Positions 26,001 through 37,870 of a DNA stretch of 64,000 bases are shown here, piece after piece (the first letter of the stretch is position 1; each line of letters opens with the position of its first letter). The notes under the pieces are model-generated. The model worked only from the letters and a program-made list of their open reading frames with translations, was not told where the DNA came from and did not search any database. The DNA is from Abelmoschus esculentus (taxonomy: Eukaryota > Streptophyta > Magnoliopsida > Malvales > Malvaceae): assembly GCA_035048815.1 (NCBI GenBank), contig JAUCBN010000023.1, positions 7,695,501-7,759,500 on the forward strand. The letters run 5' to 3'. The position numbers and the translations under genes were made by a program.

Positions 26001-26868
26001 AGTCGGTTTTCTGATGTTAGCTTCGTTCTTTCTCTACTTCTGATGACATATTGTCCAATTTTCATACATTTCAGAATGTCGGCACTCATTTTGAAACATG
26101 GAACGCTGGTGTTCTAGGCCCGGTTACATTGAAGGGTCTCAATGAGGGGACAAGAGACATATCTAAGCAGAAATGGTCTTACAAGGTTTGCTTTAAGAAT
26201 TTCTGAGTATTTGCACTTACAGGCATATTGATGTACTAATAGACAATGTTGGCATGATGTTTTCAGATTGGTCTGAAAGGGGAAGGCTTAAACCTTCACA
26301 CTGTTTCTGGAAGCTCTTCTGTTGAATGGGTTCAAGGAGCACAATTGGCGAAGAAACAACCTATGACTTGGTACAAGGTTAGGGAGATCCCATGTTTGAT
26401 TTTAACAGATGCCATGTCTGAAAAAGATCGAATCAGATATCAATCTTTAACATCTGTTGTTTTGCAGACAACTTTCAATGCACCGGGAGGCAATGAACCA
26501 TTAGCTTTAGATATGAGTAGTATGGGGAAAGGGGAAGTATGGATAAACGGCCAGAGCATTGGACGCCACTGGCCTGGATACACAGCTAGTGGCAGTTGCG
26601 GTGCTTGTGATTATGCCGGAACTTACACTGACAAGAAATGTAGAACAGGCTGTGGACAGCCTTCTCAAAGATGGTGAGAAACTATATTCGGTTAACATTA
26701 TTACCGTTTTATCGGACTCAAAATATTCATGGTAGAGTTTGTACTTACAGGTACCATGTTCCTCGTTCGTGGGTGAAGCCAAGTGGAAACCTTTTGGTTG
26801 TGTTTGAAGAATGGGGTGGTGATCCATCTAGAATTGCTTTGGTTAAAAGAACAACTGCAGGAGCATGA
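23075..26868 (+). CDS. Beta-galactosidase, glycoside hydrolase family 35
   Basis: Hydrolyses terminal beta-galactose from cell-wall polysaccharides or glycoproteins in the apoplast. Eighteen exons: 23075-23242, 23330-23425, 23504-23616, 23703-23769, 23849-23941, 24027-24170, 24415-24503, 24595-24700, 24786-24873, 24974-25092, 25184-25345, 25446-25621, 25701-25804, 25883-25992, 26075-26185, 26267-26377, 26468-26673, 26751-26868. All phases close, giving 726 aa. Residues 1-24 form a signal peptide (FMLWLLFSSWVFSVSA). The GH35 catalytic domain starts VSYDSKAITINGRRRILLSG and carries the active-site signature GGPIIMSQIENEFGP, with acid/base E183, and MWTENWTGWF, with nucleophile E252. HGGTNFGRTAGGPF and the C-terminal jelly-roll blocks (HVFINGQLSG, MGKGEVWINGQSIGRHW, VPRSWVKPSGNLLVVFEEWG) are intact. 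It ends right after the jelly roll (RTTAGA), so it lacks the SUEL-type lectin tail of BGAL1-like paralogues. It most resembles the short plant BGAL class; the exact orthologue is unknown. It converges on the next gene, 576 bp away. Confidence 0.95.
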
Positions 26869-27444
26869 AGAAGCTCTCAGTTGAAGCTGCCTGCAACTGA
26901 AAACTAAAGAGATAGATTTGTGGTAATAAAGTTCAAGAGAGTTCATATTCAGTACATATATACTTACAGTCACACGCCCTTACAGCAAAGAAGATAAAAA
27001 GCAATGAACAGAGAGAAACAGAACACAGTCTGTTCGGCCAACGGTAAACATTGACCGTGAAATGGTCCAAAAAGAATGCTTAATTGTACATAGAGAAGCT
27101 ATCATTTGTCTGATACAGCTTTATAAAGCAAACTTAAAATTACTAGGATCACTCTAGCTTTTGCTGGAATCAAGTTATGCATGAATCTCCAGAGGCAAGC
27201 AATTTTATTGCTTATCTTTGTGAAAATAAATGTAAAATTAATAAATCCAAGCATTTCAATAGCTTTTTTTCATGATAAAGTCATGCATTGATATATATAT
27301 ATTTGTTGGCTTAAGAACTTACCAACTGGTCCTTCAAAACTTCCATGCCAAAAGAGGTTGCCGAGTTGCTGTATAAAGGTGATGCCAAAGAATGCACAGT
27401 CCAATATATAGTCTGCAATTTACATATTTATAAAAACCTATTCA
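26869..27444. other. Shared 3' flank of two convergent genes
   Basis: Holds the probable 3' UTRs of the plus-strand beta-galactosidase and the minus-strand 722-aa protein gene. AATAAA-like signals occur (for example ggtaataaagtt near 26922). Otherwise no feature is seen. Confidence 0.5.
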
Positions 27445-30400
27445 TCACGAAGATAGTTTCTGGTTCAAGTCATTGATGATATCGTCTACGTCTTTCTGAA
27501 CATGTAATATTTCCGGCCCTTGATGTCTCCATAGCTCCAATCTACTATGTAGGTCCCTTAACATCCAAACTCCTTTGTCAATGTTAAGTTGGCAGAGTCT
27601 CTTGATGCACTCCATTAAATATTTCCCGGATTTTACTTTCACCTGGTAAATGAAATCTAACCCACTTTCTTCACTCTCAAAAAATGAAGCAGATATACTA
27701 TCAACAGCATCTGACAAACCAAAAACAGTGCAAGAACCTGCTAAAACATCCTTTTCACTACATTCATCAATCCAGGCACTTAAGTCACCCTTTTCAGGAT
27801 TCTGGTTTACATGTCTTGGTCCAGCGATGTCGGTTTCCTTTGGCTGAAGATTTTTCCCAGTTGCGGCGAAGTGTAGTAGAAGTTCACATCCATCCTCGGT
27901 TATACTACCTGGGGAACCAATCAATATGCCTAATAGGATTCTCCTTAAAAGAACATTTTGTTGCAAGCTAAGAACATTGAATGGATTTAAATCAGCAGGT
28001 GCAGAACTGTCAATGGTTGTATCACTAGCATATTGAAGGTATATAGTTTCAATTTGGTTGAGCCAGATCCCGATCATATGACAATCATACTCTTTCCACA
28101 GAGAATAATCCTTCCTCTTGTTATGAACTTTTGATTTCTTAAGTTTCTTCTTGAAGGTAGCTCCTTTGCTCTGCATAGCTAAGTCGAACTGTTTCAGAGC
28201 CCAAGACTCGGATATTTTAGTCAAAAAATCAACTAACAAATCCTGATTAGATTTACTAGTAGGGCTCAGAATCCATGCAATATACCTTGCTGCAAATGCA
28301 GACAATAATTTCTTATCATGCACTTCTCGGACTTTAGGTGATAACGGGAATTTAAATTGAAAATTCTTTTGAGGACTTTTCTCAGAGAAGAGTAAAACAG
28401 AAGCAAAATAGAACCAATCAGGAAAGTCTATTGCCAAAGCCCTGCACGGCAAAGGTTTCATCATAAATCTTTTGAGTTAAGAATAGGAAAGGTAGTAACC
28501 ACTTAGTGTTGGAGTTTACCAGAGAGATTTGTGATCTACGCTCCCAACTGCTGCTGCTGTTGGCTTGATTGGACAGAGTTGTTCCATGCCAAGAGATTCG
28601 TGTACACATGTCGCATGAGCTAAATGTATAAAGTTTTCGACAGAGAAGGCTCCAACCAAAATCCTCAGTAAGTGGATCTGATTTGGGAAATATGCATCGG
28701 AAAATGGGAGCTTAGATCCCAATTCCACAGTTAAGCCCCACCATGTTGGTCTTGATATTACATCCAAAATTGCTGCCACTAAACCAACAAGAAGCTCTAG
28801 CACAAAAGCCAGACCCCTGTTTTAAAACTAAATTAATAATGAGAAGATGTTCGTTAATTTACACAATGAAAAATATATAATAGTGATATAATGTATCTTG
28901 CATACCATCTGTTAATCAAAATATATTGTCAATGGAAGCAGCAAAACTGAAAACGAGTGTCTTGGAGTTGGCCATATATGAATGACATGTTTTCAATACA
29001 ATACACGACCATCGCAAAGGCCAAACGAAAAGGCACATCGGATACACATAAAACAAATTCGGTGCAAAAATGTAAGAGTGAACATTTTGGTTCATGAAAT
29101 AACAAGGCCAGCATGACAATCGAAAAGTTTGCAGTAACATAATCATGAGGTAAGGTTTATGTGCAGCATTTGGAAACTAACAACATGAGGTAAGCCAATT
29201 TATGATATTTTTCTCACATAGAATAGTAACTTGAAACTGCTTCCGTGCACGTTCTAAAAGAGAAAATAGTACTTATAGAAACAGAGGGAAAATAGGTTGT
29301 TAGAAGTTGGCACGATAAGTGATGGGAAATGATTGGTAGACACAAGTTGAAAAAAAAACTAGATGTATCTGCAGAACGTATAAAGACTATGGTCTGAAAT
29401 ATAAGAGAATATAAAATGGGAACTCACGTCCTGAGAAACCAGTTATGCAATAGAGCTCTCGTCTCAATAAACATAACAGGAGAAAGCACTAAGCATATTA
29501 TGATAGCACGCCAATCCATTCTCTGGTGAAATTCTTCGCTCAAACAAAGGAAAGGCCTTTCTCTCGTATCTTGTAAAATCTTTGAAACATCTTGCTTTAG
29601 AGTTAGCGGGTCAAGAAACCAGAAGAGCAACCTGCTCCAAGAATAAAACATACATCTTAAGATTTGTGCGCTTATAACTTTAAGTGCCTTGGATTTTTGA
29701 ACAAAAACTGAACCAAATCTATCATGGAAAGTGGTGAATGTTAATCAAAATTCTAATAGAATATGTAAATCAAGCACAACTATACTCTCACACTCCCCCT
29801 TTTCCCTTTATGTTAAACTAACAACAGTTAACCGGAAACTAAAGTGGTTAACTTCTATATAGCATAGTAGCGATTTTTCTTCAAAACAAACCTCAACGGT
29901 AGTTCTGCATTTTCGAGGGACAGTTCGACAGGTAAATGACAACGCAACATGGAAACGGCAGCACTTCTTTCTTCAACCAATTTAGCAAAGACAACAGGTG
30001 TATGTGGGGATGAATACTGACAGCAAGATGCCAAAACCGATACCCTTACAACAGCTCGTAACAGCAAATGAGAAGATAACCCTGCAAAATTAAAAGAAAA
30101 GATTTGTCAGGTAGAATGAAATCCACCAAAACCATTGGATAAACAGGTAAATTACTTTAAGTTCTAAATCTAAATAACAAATAGCGAAAAGCATATTATT
30201 CAAAGAAGGTTCAACATTACCAACTAGTGATTCCTGAAAGTTCAAAAATAATTACAATGGAGCATAAAAAACCGACCTTTTCCCTCTAAGTTTGCTTGAA
30301 CATTGTTAAACATTTCTATCAATTCCACGCAATACAGACCCAAACTTGAGCTACCCATGAGCAGAAACTCTTCATTTTGAAGCCGAAAAACCTTACAAGT

Positions 30401-30843
30401 AACCGAAGAAGACAAGACGCTGATGATCGTCTTCAACAAATATTGAACCATCGAATCAAAAACCTAAGCAAAATCGCAAATTTAAACAAATGGGTAGTGT
30501 AAACGAAGCGTTGTCTCCTGAAAGTTACCACTTGTGTATACGAATTTACCTGGGGTGCCTTGAAACACATGAGGGAGAGAACGGTGTTCAAAACCCTAAG
30601 CTCAGAATTAGGGTTTTCATTGAGGTTGAGAGATTGGTTTAGTTTCGAAATTGAGAGATTGATCGTTTCCTCTTTGTTTTCACGTTCGCCGATCGATAAT
30701 TGGAGGTGAGAAGCAAGTTGAGCGAAGAGCTCGATGATTGATGGTGGCGTCGCCATGATTTTCTGACAATCGACGGCTGATACAGTGGCGGGATGTTGAT
30801 GACGATGAATATAACGGCGGAGGATAATGGGATTTCCCGCCAT
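27445..30843 (-). CDS. Large conserved plant protein of unknown function
   Basis: Six exons on the minus strand: 30843-30550, 30463-30277, 30081-29892, 29631-29428, 28816-28520 and 28441-27445. Introns are GT/AG and phases close, giving 722 aa. An in-frame second ATG at 30756 (MATPPSIIELFAQLASHL) would give 693 aa and is an equally plausible start. The protein is mostly alpha-helical with many Leu-rich stretches (EELLMGSS-type and LLRILVGAFSVENFIHL) and no signal peptide. Some segments are very hydrophobic (WRAIIICLVLSPVMFI, VLELLVGLVAAILDVI). A basic patch, KGATFKKKLKKSKVHNKRK, could be a nuclear signal. The last third ends with VWMLRDLHSRLELWRHQ and a coiled-coil-like tail, VDDIINDLNQKL. 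No catalytic motif is visible. The overall look is an ARM/HEAT-like helical scaffold, which is inference. I do not recognise a named family. Confidence 0.85.
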
Positions 30844-31125
30844 AATTGAATTGATTCTGGGCTTTCTGTAATTTCAAGTGGGTTACGGCAGGGAGACCTA
30901 ATTTTCGCGTTCTTTATTTACTATTATTTAACAAAGGTTGTAGGTTTTTCATAATTTAGAATTCACTTTGATTTGTGGGGACCGCCCTTTTAATTTCGAA
31001 TAATTCTAGTTATTACATAAATTTTGTTAATGTCTTTTCGAGAGATATTTGAATTTATTTTTTTTCTTATAAATTTTATATATTTAAAGTTGTTGTTGTA
31101 TTTCGTAAGATGAAAAAAGCCAATT

Positions 31126-31508
31126 AAATTTTAAGCTTAAAGTTATTCGAACTGATTGTGGTACTGAGTTTATGCTTTTACATGCTTATTTTAAAGAATA
31201 TAAAATTATTCTTCAACACACATGTCTTTATACTTCTGAATAAAATGGTATGATAGAACGCAAGCATAGATAAATTATTGAACTTGATCTCACTTTAATA
31301 GCACAAGCAACAGTTCCGTTTAAATATTGCTCTGATATCATGAAAATTTATAAGAATATAAGAAAAAAAAATGTAAGAATGAAATTCAAAATATATATTA
31401 TTGAGATAACCCTTAAGGTTTCTTCAGTAGTTACAATCAAATATAACTGAATCTTTTAACAGTTATAATAACCTTCCATAACAATCGTATATACATAGCT
31501 AATAGATT
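31126..31508 (+). mobile_element. Rearranged Ty1/copia remnant (integrase piece plus inverted LTR edge)
   Basis: In one plus-strand frame, 31140-31322 encodes VIRTDCGTEF, then HAYFKEYKIILQHTCLYTSE, a stop, NGMIERKHR, a second stop, and IIELDLTLIAQATVPF. This is the copia integrase core with its second catalytic Asp and the Glu of VERKHRH, interrupted by two TAA codons. Immediately after, GCTCTGATATCA (31329-31340) is the reverse complement of a slightly changed plant copia primer-binding site (family TGGTATCAGAGC). It is followed by TGAAAATTTATAAG, which is how the inner end of a copia LTR reads backwards. So a plus-oriented integrase fragment is joined to a minus-oriented LTR/PBS edge. The far end of the LTR is uncertain. 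Confidence 0.8.
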
Positions 31509-31679
31509 AAAAAATATATCGAAAAAAATATTCATCTTATTAGTTTAAACAATTAATTTAATATTTTAAATATATTATTTTTATTATTAAATTATTATTT
31601 ATTTAAAAAATATTTTTAACCATCAAATTAATTTATGTATTTAATAAATTATGAAAATATATGTTCAGCTACCAACAAG

Positions 31680-31845
31680 AATTGATCCAAGTAGTAAGCA
31701 ATTTGGTTTCGCTTAAGTAAGTCTCAAGTTTGAGACGTTGCCTATATAAAAAATCTTTGCTAGAAGACTTATCTACTAAAACTTTGTGTGCGACGTGGAT
31801 TAGTCTGGATTATTCAGGACGACATCTTGAAAACTGAAAGAGTAA
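31680..31845 (+). repeat. Dispersed SINE-like repeat, copy 2
   Basis: AGTAAGCAATTTGG, AAGTTTGAGACGTTG and GTGCGACGTGGATTAGTC occur in the same order and spacing as in 19125-19300. Pol III-box-like spacing suggests a tRNA-derived origin. Ends are not resolved. Confidence 0.45.
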
Positions 31846-32141
31846 TCGTACTTTCTTTTTCGCCCCAACCTAAAAATTCATTTAAAACTAAAATTTAAAA
31901 TCAGATCCTAAATCTTGCCCCTAAAATATATCATATCTCTAATTTCTTAAATATTAATTACAATCTTAAAATTTAAATCTTAAACTTTAAACTCACTGAT
32001 TTAAAGTGAATAAAAAAAATATCATAGAACAACAAACGATTTGTGCGTCAAGACTTAGTCCTTATAGATTAGAATAATTTGGTCTTATGCTTTAGTATAT
32101 TAAACAAATGGATAGCTGTGAAATATTAAACATAAGGATAA

Positions 32142-32265
32142 ATTACGATAATAATAACTTAATTATAGATATAATTATATTTGAATCATTTAATTATTAA
32201 AAATTATATTTAAATTATCTAATTATAAATAAATTTACGATTGAATCACTTTTCATTATCGGATT
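32142..32265 (+). repeat. Half copy of the foldback arm repeat
   Basis: The phrases TTAATTATAGATATAATTATATTTGAATCA and following units resemble the left arm of the foldback element at 47439-47925 (alternating 'tttgggtcacctaattatt' units), but more diverged. Only one arm is present. Confidence 0.4.
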
Positions 32266-32554
32266 CAAAGACGTGGGGAAATCTTCACCATTAGGTTCTA
32301 TTTTGACAAGAGTTCCTCCGGTTTCCGAATAAGAATCTCGCCGCACATTTCCGCAGTCCTCTAGAATTTTCATGTTCATTTCCTAGTTCCAGAACCGGCA
32401 GGACTTTTCCGGCATGTGTCGTCGATTGTTATTCATATACATGCATGGAAGAACCAAGTTTTTAACGTGAACCTGACCAAAACTTCATAATAACGCCATG
32501 CTCAGTAACATGGATGGAAAAAAAAAACCAATTATTCAGTTTCGGTCCCGGACC

Positions 32555-33055
32555 TAGTAAGACTTGGTGGATTTTTATCTGGCATTGGTTCTGGTGTGAT
32601 TGGGATTAGATCTTGATTTTTTGGACCTTGTACCTAGTGGATACCCAGTAGTACCGGGACCAATACCAAATATTGGGTATTGGTTTTCTTTTATTTATTT
32701 TATTTTTATCAAACTTTCTCTTTATTATTGAATATTGTGAGTATGATTAGTTTTAAAACTTTAATTTTAAGTCTACAATATTCTAATTTTATTATTTAAT
32801 ATTATTATTGGTAGTTAATTTTTTTTGCTCCAATTACTCAAAAAAATTTAAGAATAAATTAATTAACCGAGTACCCGGTATTGGAATCGGTACCCACCAA
32901 TAACGGGATTGATTCTTAAAATTTAAGACATAATATAACCAAAAATAAAATTAATTTTAATTTTTAAAAACCGATAATTAACGAAACCAGAATCAATACT
33001 ATTTAAATTAACCGGATACCTAGTCTTGCCCGCCCTACTCGGTAATGCTTCCCCG
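32555..33055 (+). repeat. Dispersed repeat, copy 1 of an inverted pair
   Basis: GGTACC/GGTATTGG-rich ends surround an AT-rich centre with TGAGTATGATTAGTTTTAAAAC and TACAATATTCTAATTTTATTATTTAATATTATTATTGG. The same centre appears on the opposite strand at 36545-36720. Non-coding. Class undetermined; a non-autonomous DNA element is likely. Confidence 0.5.
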
Positions 33056-34786
33056 GGACAATCTTTGCATCTTTTGCCAAAAGAGACTCAAATTTGGGCC
33101 GTGCCATCTGACCCATTTTTCTTAATATATTAATACAATTTCATACAGGGCTTTAATTAAAAATATAAATAATTATATGGGCCGACCCATTTTGTAATAT
33201 ATTAATCAATTAATATTTAATTTATTGTATAATAATTGAGATTCAATTCTAAAAAGAAAATCATTGTGGATAAATTTTTAAATCATTTTACTCATTTATA
33301 ATATTAAATTTTAAATTATAAATTTTATTTAAAAATTCAATATCTCATATCGTTAAATTAATTAATTAATTATTTGATGTCTTCTAATACGGTAGCAATA
33401 GTAAATCTAGACTTACGTCAAATGAGTTAAAAAAAACAGTCAAATTCAAGCAAATTAAAATTTTAGACAATTAAAAAAAACTAACCTCGGCTCTCTCCCA
33501 ATTTTTTTTTATTTTAAATTATCGACCACCAAATCTATTATTTTTTATTTTATTTTAATAAAAATCTCTATTTTTGTCTATGTAACACGTTTTTTCTGTC
33601 CTTGTGACATGTTTTTATTTTTGTTTTAGGGTTTGATTCGTCTGTCTTTATAGCATGTTGCAACATACCCTAACGATCGATTGTTGTTCGCATAGAGATT
33701 CAATCGATGCTAGTTTCTGATTTATTGTTTTTGTCGGTGGTCACTTGGAAAGACTTATCCTCACTAGGTTGATGATTGTTTATCAATAAAATCAGTCTTG
33801 GGTAGCGATACTTTTTGTACGACAGTTTGGATCGCCTACAACTCCTTCCTTCACTATGCGTCTCGTTTGGACAGAGACAATAAAATTTAGGAAGCTTCTG
33901 AATTTTATTGATATGCTTATTTTCATAGAAATTTTATTTTTTTTTAATTTTGGGTTGTAAGAATTTTTTATTTTTTTAATTCAATTATTTTACTTCTTGA
34001 TTACGATGTAATTATAATTTTTTATAAATTTAATAAAATTTCAATAACATTTATAAAAAAAAAATATACAATTAGTAACTTTACCTATTAAAAAAATAAG
34101 ACTTTAGAATAATTTAAATTTTGAATTACTATTTTTAATAAAAGATAATCTAAAATATTAAAGAATTCACCTAAGGGACCCACAGCAATCTTTTATTCAC
34201 TTCTATAGATATTATTTTTAGTTTTTGTTTGAATTTAAACAAGTTATATGGGTGGATCATAGGTGGTTCTATCCGTTAAAATTTATTTATTTTATTATCT
34301 TTTAAAGTTGAATATTTTTTAATATCATTAAATTTTAGTGAATGGGACCGGAGATAATATAATGGAAAAAAATATACAATATAATTTCTTGAATTAATAG
34401 TTAAAATTCATTTGAATTATAAGATCTATTAATTAATTAAACGATAAAAAATATTTATATTAGTTTATTTTATATAAATTTAAAATTTAACATTTCCAAT
34501 TAAAACGTAAAGTCTCTCAAGTAAGAAAAAAAAACATTTGACTTTTGATCCCATGATTAGGGTAAAGACAAAAGGGTTAGGTTCCCATTGAATGGTACGG
34601 TACATTGAAACTGCACACCCATTCCAATGAAATTAAGACACCCCATGGGTACGATATATTCACGACATCGATTAAAATATTATAAAATATAAAATATTTT
34701 TTATTGATTTAAAATATTATATTTTTGAAAATATTTAAAATTAGTGATCTCTTCTAAGTATTAATATTTATTGATAAATTTTAATA

Positions 34787-35339
34787 GGCATAAAGATAAT
34801 TTTAACCTTTAAAGTTTATAATTTTTATCATTTTCATTCTATTTTTAAGAAAAATTTAACCCTTAAACTATATCTTTTTGATAAATATCTATTTTTTTAA
34901 CTAGAATAATGATCAGATAGTTAAAACATTAAATTTAATATAATGATATGCAATTATATTTAATATTTAAGAATGCTTAGTAGCTTTTTATTTTAAATTT
35001 AATTAATTTTTAATATTTTATTTGAATTTTAATTTTTTATATTTTATGTTAGAATAAAATTATATTTTACATGTATATATTTGTCATTATCATAAAAATT
35101 TAACGACAATGACATATCATGTCTTTCTATATATATGTAGAATGAGGCTAGATGTCATGTTATTTAAAATATATTATCACATATGTATGACATGTCAATA
35201 TCGTTAAATTTTCAACGGTTAATATTAATTAAAAATAAAATATTTATAAAAAAATATAAATTAAAAATTAAATTTATTAAAAAAATAAAAGCAAAAAAAT
35301 AAAAATTATAAACTTGAGGATTAAAATTATATTTCTGTC
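34787..35339. mobile_element. MULE-type MITE with perfect 9-bp target duplication (copy 1)
   Basis: The left end GGCATAAAGATAATTTTAAC is matched by an inverted right end, ATTAAAATTATATTTCTGTC. The flanks are ATTTTAATA at 34778-34786 and the same at 35340-35348, a perfect 9-bp duplication typical of Mutator-like elements. The length is 553 bp and there is no coding capacity. It shares an interior (GTTAGAATAAAATTATATTTTACATG) with copies at 55688 and 57118. Confidence 0.85.
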
Positions 35340-35629
35340 ATTTTAATATTATAAAATTTAATAATATTAACCGAAAGTCTAAGTATAATATTAAAAATTA
35401 ATTTTAATATTTAATTACCAACTTAATTTTATAATATTTTAATTTTATATTTTTTAAATATTTTTATTAATATCGCATTATAACCGTATCTCCACCCTTC
35501 CACTTGTTAGACTGGCGCATTTAATTCTTCATGGGAACGCTACCAAGACGACCTTGACCGGTGTGAAGTGTGAACGCCTTGCAACCTAATTTACTTTCCA
35601 AGTCATATTGAAATTAAGGGAAAATTATT

Positions 35630-36120
35630 TTTTAATAACTAATAAATTTAAATTTTAAATATCTAATAATAAATATTACAAAAAAACTAAGTATAGAATT
35701 CTAATAATAAATGTAAAGAAAATTAAATTTTAAGAATAGATGTTTAGAAATAAATAATAAGAGAAAATGAATCTATAATAACGAGTATTAGAAAATAATT
35801 AATTAAAAAATATTAAAATTTTTGATTTTTAATAAAAAATATTAGAAATAAATTAAATCTTTAATAAGAAATACTAAAAAATGGGTTTAAATAATTAGTA
35901 TTAAAATTTTGATCCCTTATAATAAATATTTAACAATAAGTTTTAAGAGTATACCCCTAATAGTAAATATTAAAAATAAATTTTAAGAGTAAATTTATAA
36001 TAATAAATATTTAAAATCAAGTTTCTAATAACAATTGTTGAAAAAATTAGAGTCATTATAATAAAAAATATAAAAATAAAAATAATATTTTAATAATGAA
36101 AATTTAATTTTAGAGGTTAT
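35630..36120. repeat. Degenerate short-period A/T repeat tract
   Basis: The phrase TAATAATAAATATTAAAAAT recurs roughly every 30-60 bp with variable spacers. It looks like a decayed tandem array or simple-sequence expansion rather than a gene. Confidence 0.45.
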
Positions 36121-36364
36121 AAATTTAGGTTGTGGTTTAAGTTTCAGAACAGAAACAAAAAAAACTCATTAATTTTTATAATTAATAAATTTTAATTTCT
36201 TAAATTTAATTACAAATGATGGGCCCAATTAACAAAATTTTTTTTTTTAAAAAAATTATTTATATATTTTTAATCATAGATGGCGAGTCTTGGGCGGATG
36301 TTTTTATTGTTGTATCTTAGGATGAACCTGATTTAAAGTTAAGAGACTTAGTTTGTAGGGCTTG

Positions 36365-36848
36365 CAGTAGGGTTATGTAGGATTGGGTAGTCGATTAATT
36401 TAATTAAAATTAATCTTGGTTTTGATAATTATTATTCTTAAAAATTAGAATTAGTCTCGAGCACATTAAATTTTAAATTTTAGGATCTAATCTCGTTAAT
36501 AGTAAAAATCGGTATTAATATTTGGTACTCTGTCAATTAGTTTATTATTAAGAAAATATGAGTAACAAGAAAAAAATTTTAACCATCAATAATATTATTA
36601 AATGATAAAATTAGAATATTATAGGCTTAAAAATTAGAATTTTTAAACGAGTCATACTCATAATATTCATACATAAAAAAATATTTGATGAGAAAAAATA
36701 AACAAAAGAACATTATCCATTACAAGTAATAAAATTAATATTAGATACTTGATATTTGTCCCAGTTTAATTAGGTACCCAATGTATATCGATTCAAAAAT
36801 TAAGATCTAATCTCGAGTCCCGAACCGGGATAGAGTAGTTGGGTTCTT
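36365..36848 (-). repeat. Dispersed repeat, copy 2 of an inverted pair
   Basis: Matches 32555-33055 as a reverse complement (CATCAATAATATTATTAAATGATAAAATTAGAATATTATAGG and the GAGTCATACTCATAATATTC block). Ends carry GGTACC and GTACTC motifs. Boundaries are approximate. Confidence 0.5.
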
Positions 36849-36897
36849 TACCCACCCCGTATTTACACTAATGAAATAGACCATTATGATCTTAACA

Positions 36898-36948
<51 letters not shown>
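36898..36948. repeat. ATT trinucleotide microsatellite
   Basis: About 17 uninterrupted ATT units. Likely polymorphic in length. Confidence 0.95.
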
Positions 36949-36949
<1 letters not shown>

Positions 36950-37344
36950 CCTTTAAAAAAATTTCAATAATAATAATTAAATTATTTTAAATTATGATTG
37001 GATTTATAAAATATGTAAATTTATAAGACAAAAATTATTATAAAATATTTTATTAGACATTCATTTTAATTTTTAACCGTGGAATTATTCGATATTTATA
37101 AATTTTTAATCAGATCGCTAAAATTATAACCTTTAAAAAAAATTATTTATATTTAAATATATAATTGAATAATCTAAAGTCTACTCTACCATTAGTGTAA
37201 TCGATCGAGACCAATCGAACTATAATATTTTATTCAACTTCAATTTAGTTTTTTTTAATTTTATACGTCACAGCACACATCATATAAAATTCCACGTGTT
37301 AAACATAAAACTCCCATGTGTTAAATGATATAAGATAAGATCGT

Positions 37345-37870
37345 GAATTATTCGAATTCGATTCAATTAAAATTCGGTTAAAATTTGGTTTGAATTTAAA
37401 TTTATCTTGAGTTTTGACGAGTTGAACCGAGCTACATGATACCCGATTCTACAAGTTTACGAGCTATTAGGAAATATAAATATAGTATTCTTATTTTTTA
37501 TAATTTAAAAATATAAATTATAAAGTTTAAACCCTAAAATTAATAAGTTTTCGTTTATACAACTTGTATATCAAAGTTTTTTTTTCATTAGACTTAAATG
37601 AGATGTGACATATAAGAGTCACTCGAATTTAACACAGTCAAAGATCGGTCAACACTTGACTCAAGTACTCGATTATGCTCAAATAAAGATTGAACTCGAC
37701 TCGAGTACTTGATTATACTCGAATAAAGCTCGAACTCAACTCGAGTTCTTAACGAGCCGAACTCAAAATTTTCAGACTTATTTAGAATTATTCAAGCTAA
37801 ATCTCGACTCAAAATCTTAAAGAAACGAACTTAACACTACTCAAACTCAACTCGATTCGTCTATACCCAA
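37345..37870. repeat. CTCGA-rich dispersed repeat
   Basis: Contains repeated ACTCGA/TCGAACTC motifs at both ends (for example GAACTCGACTCGAGTACTTG near 37690) around an AT-rich centre. The arms resemble those at 20327 and 39685. Likely a non-autonomous hAT-like element; boundaries are not defined. Confidence 0.4.

Noticed and set aside
36898..36948. ATT run as a possible satellite or origin
   Set aside because: A simple microsatellite explains it fully.
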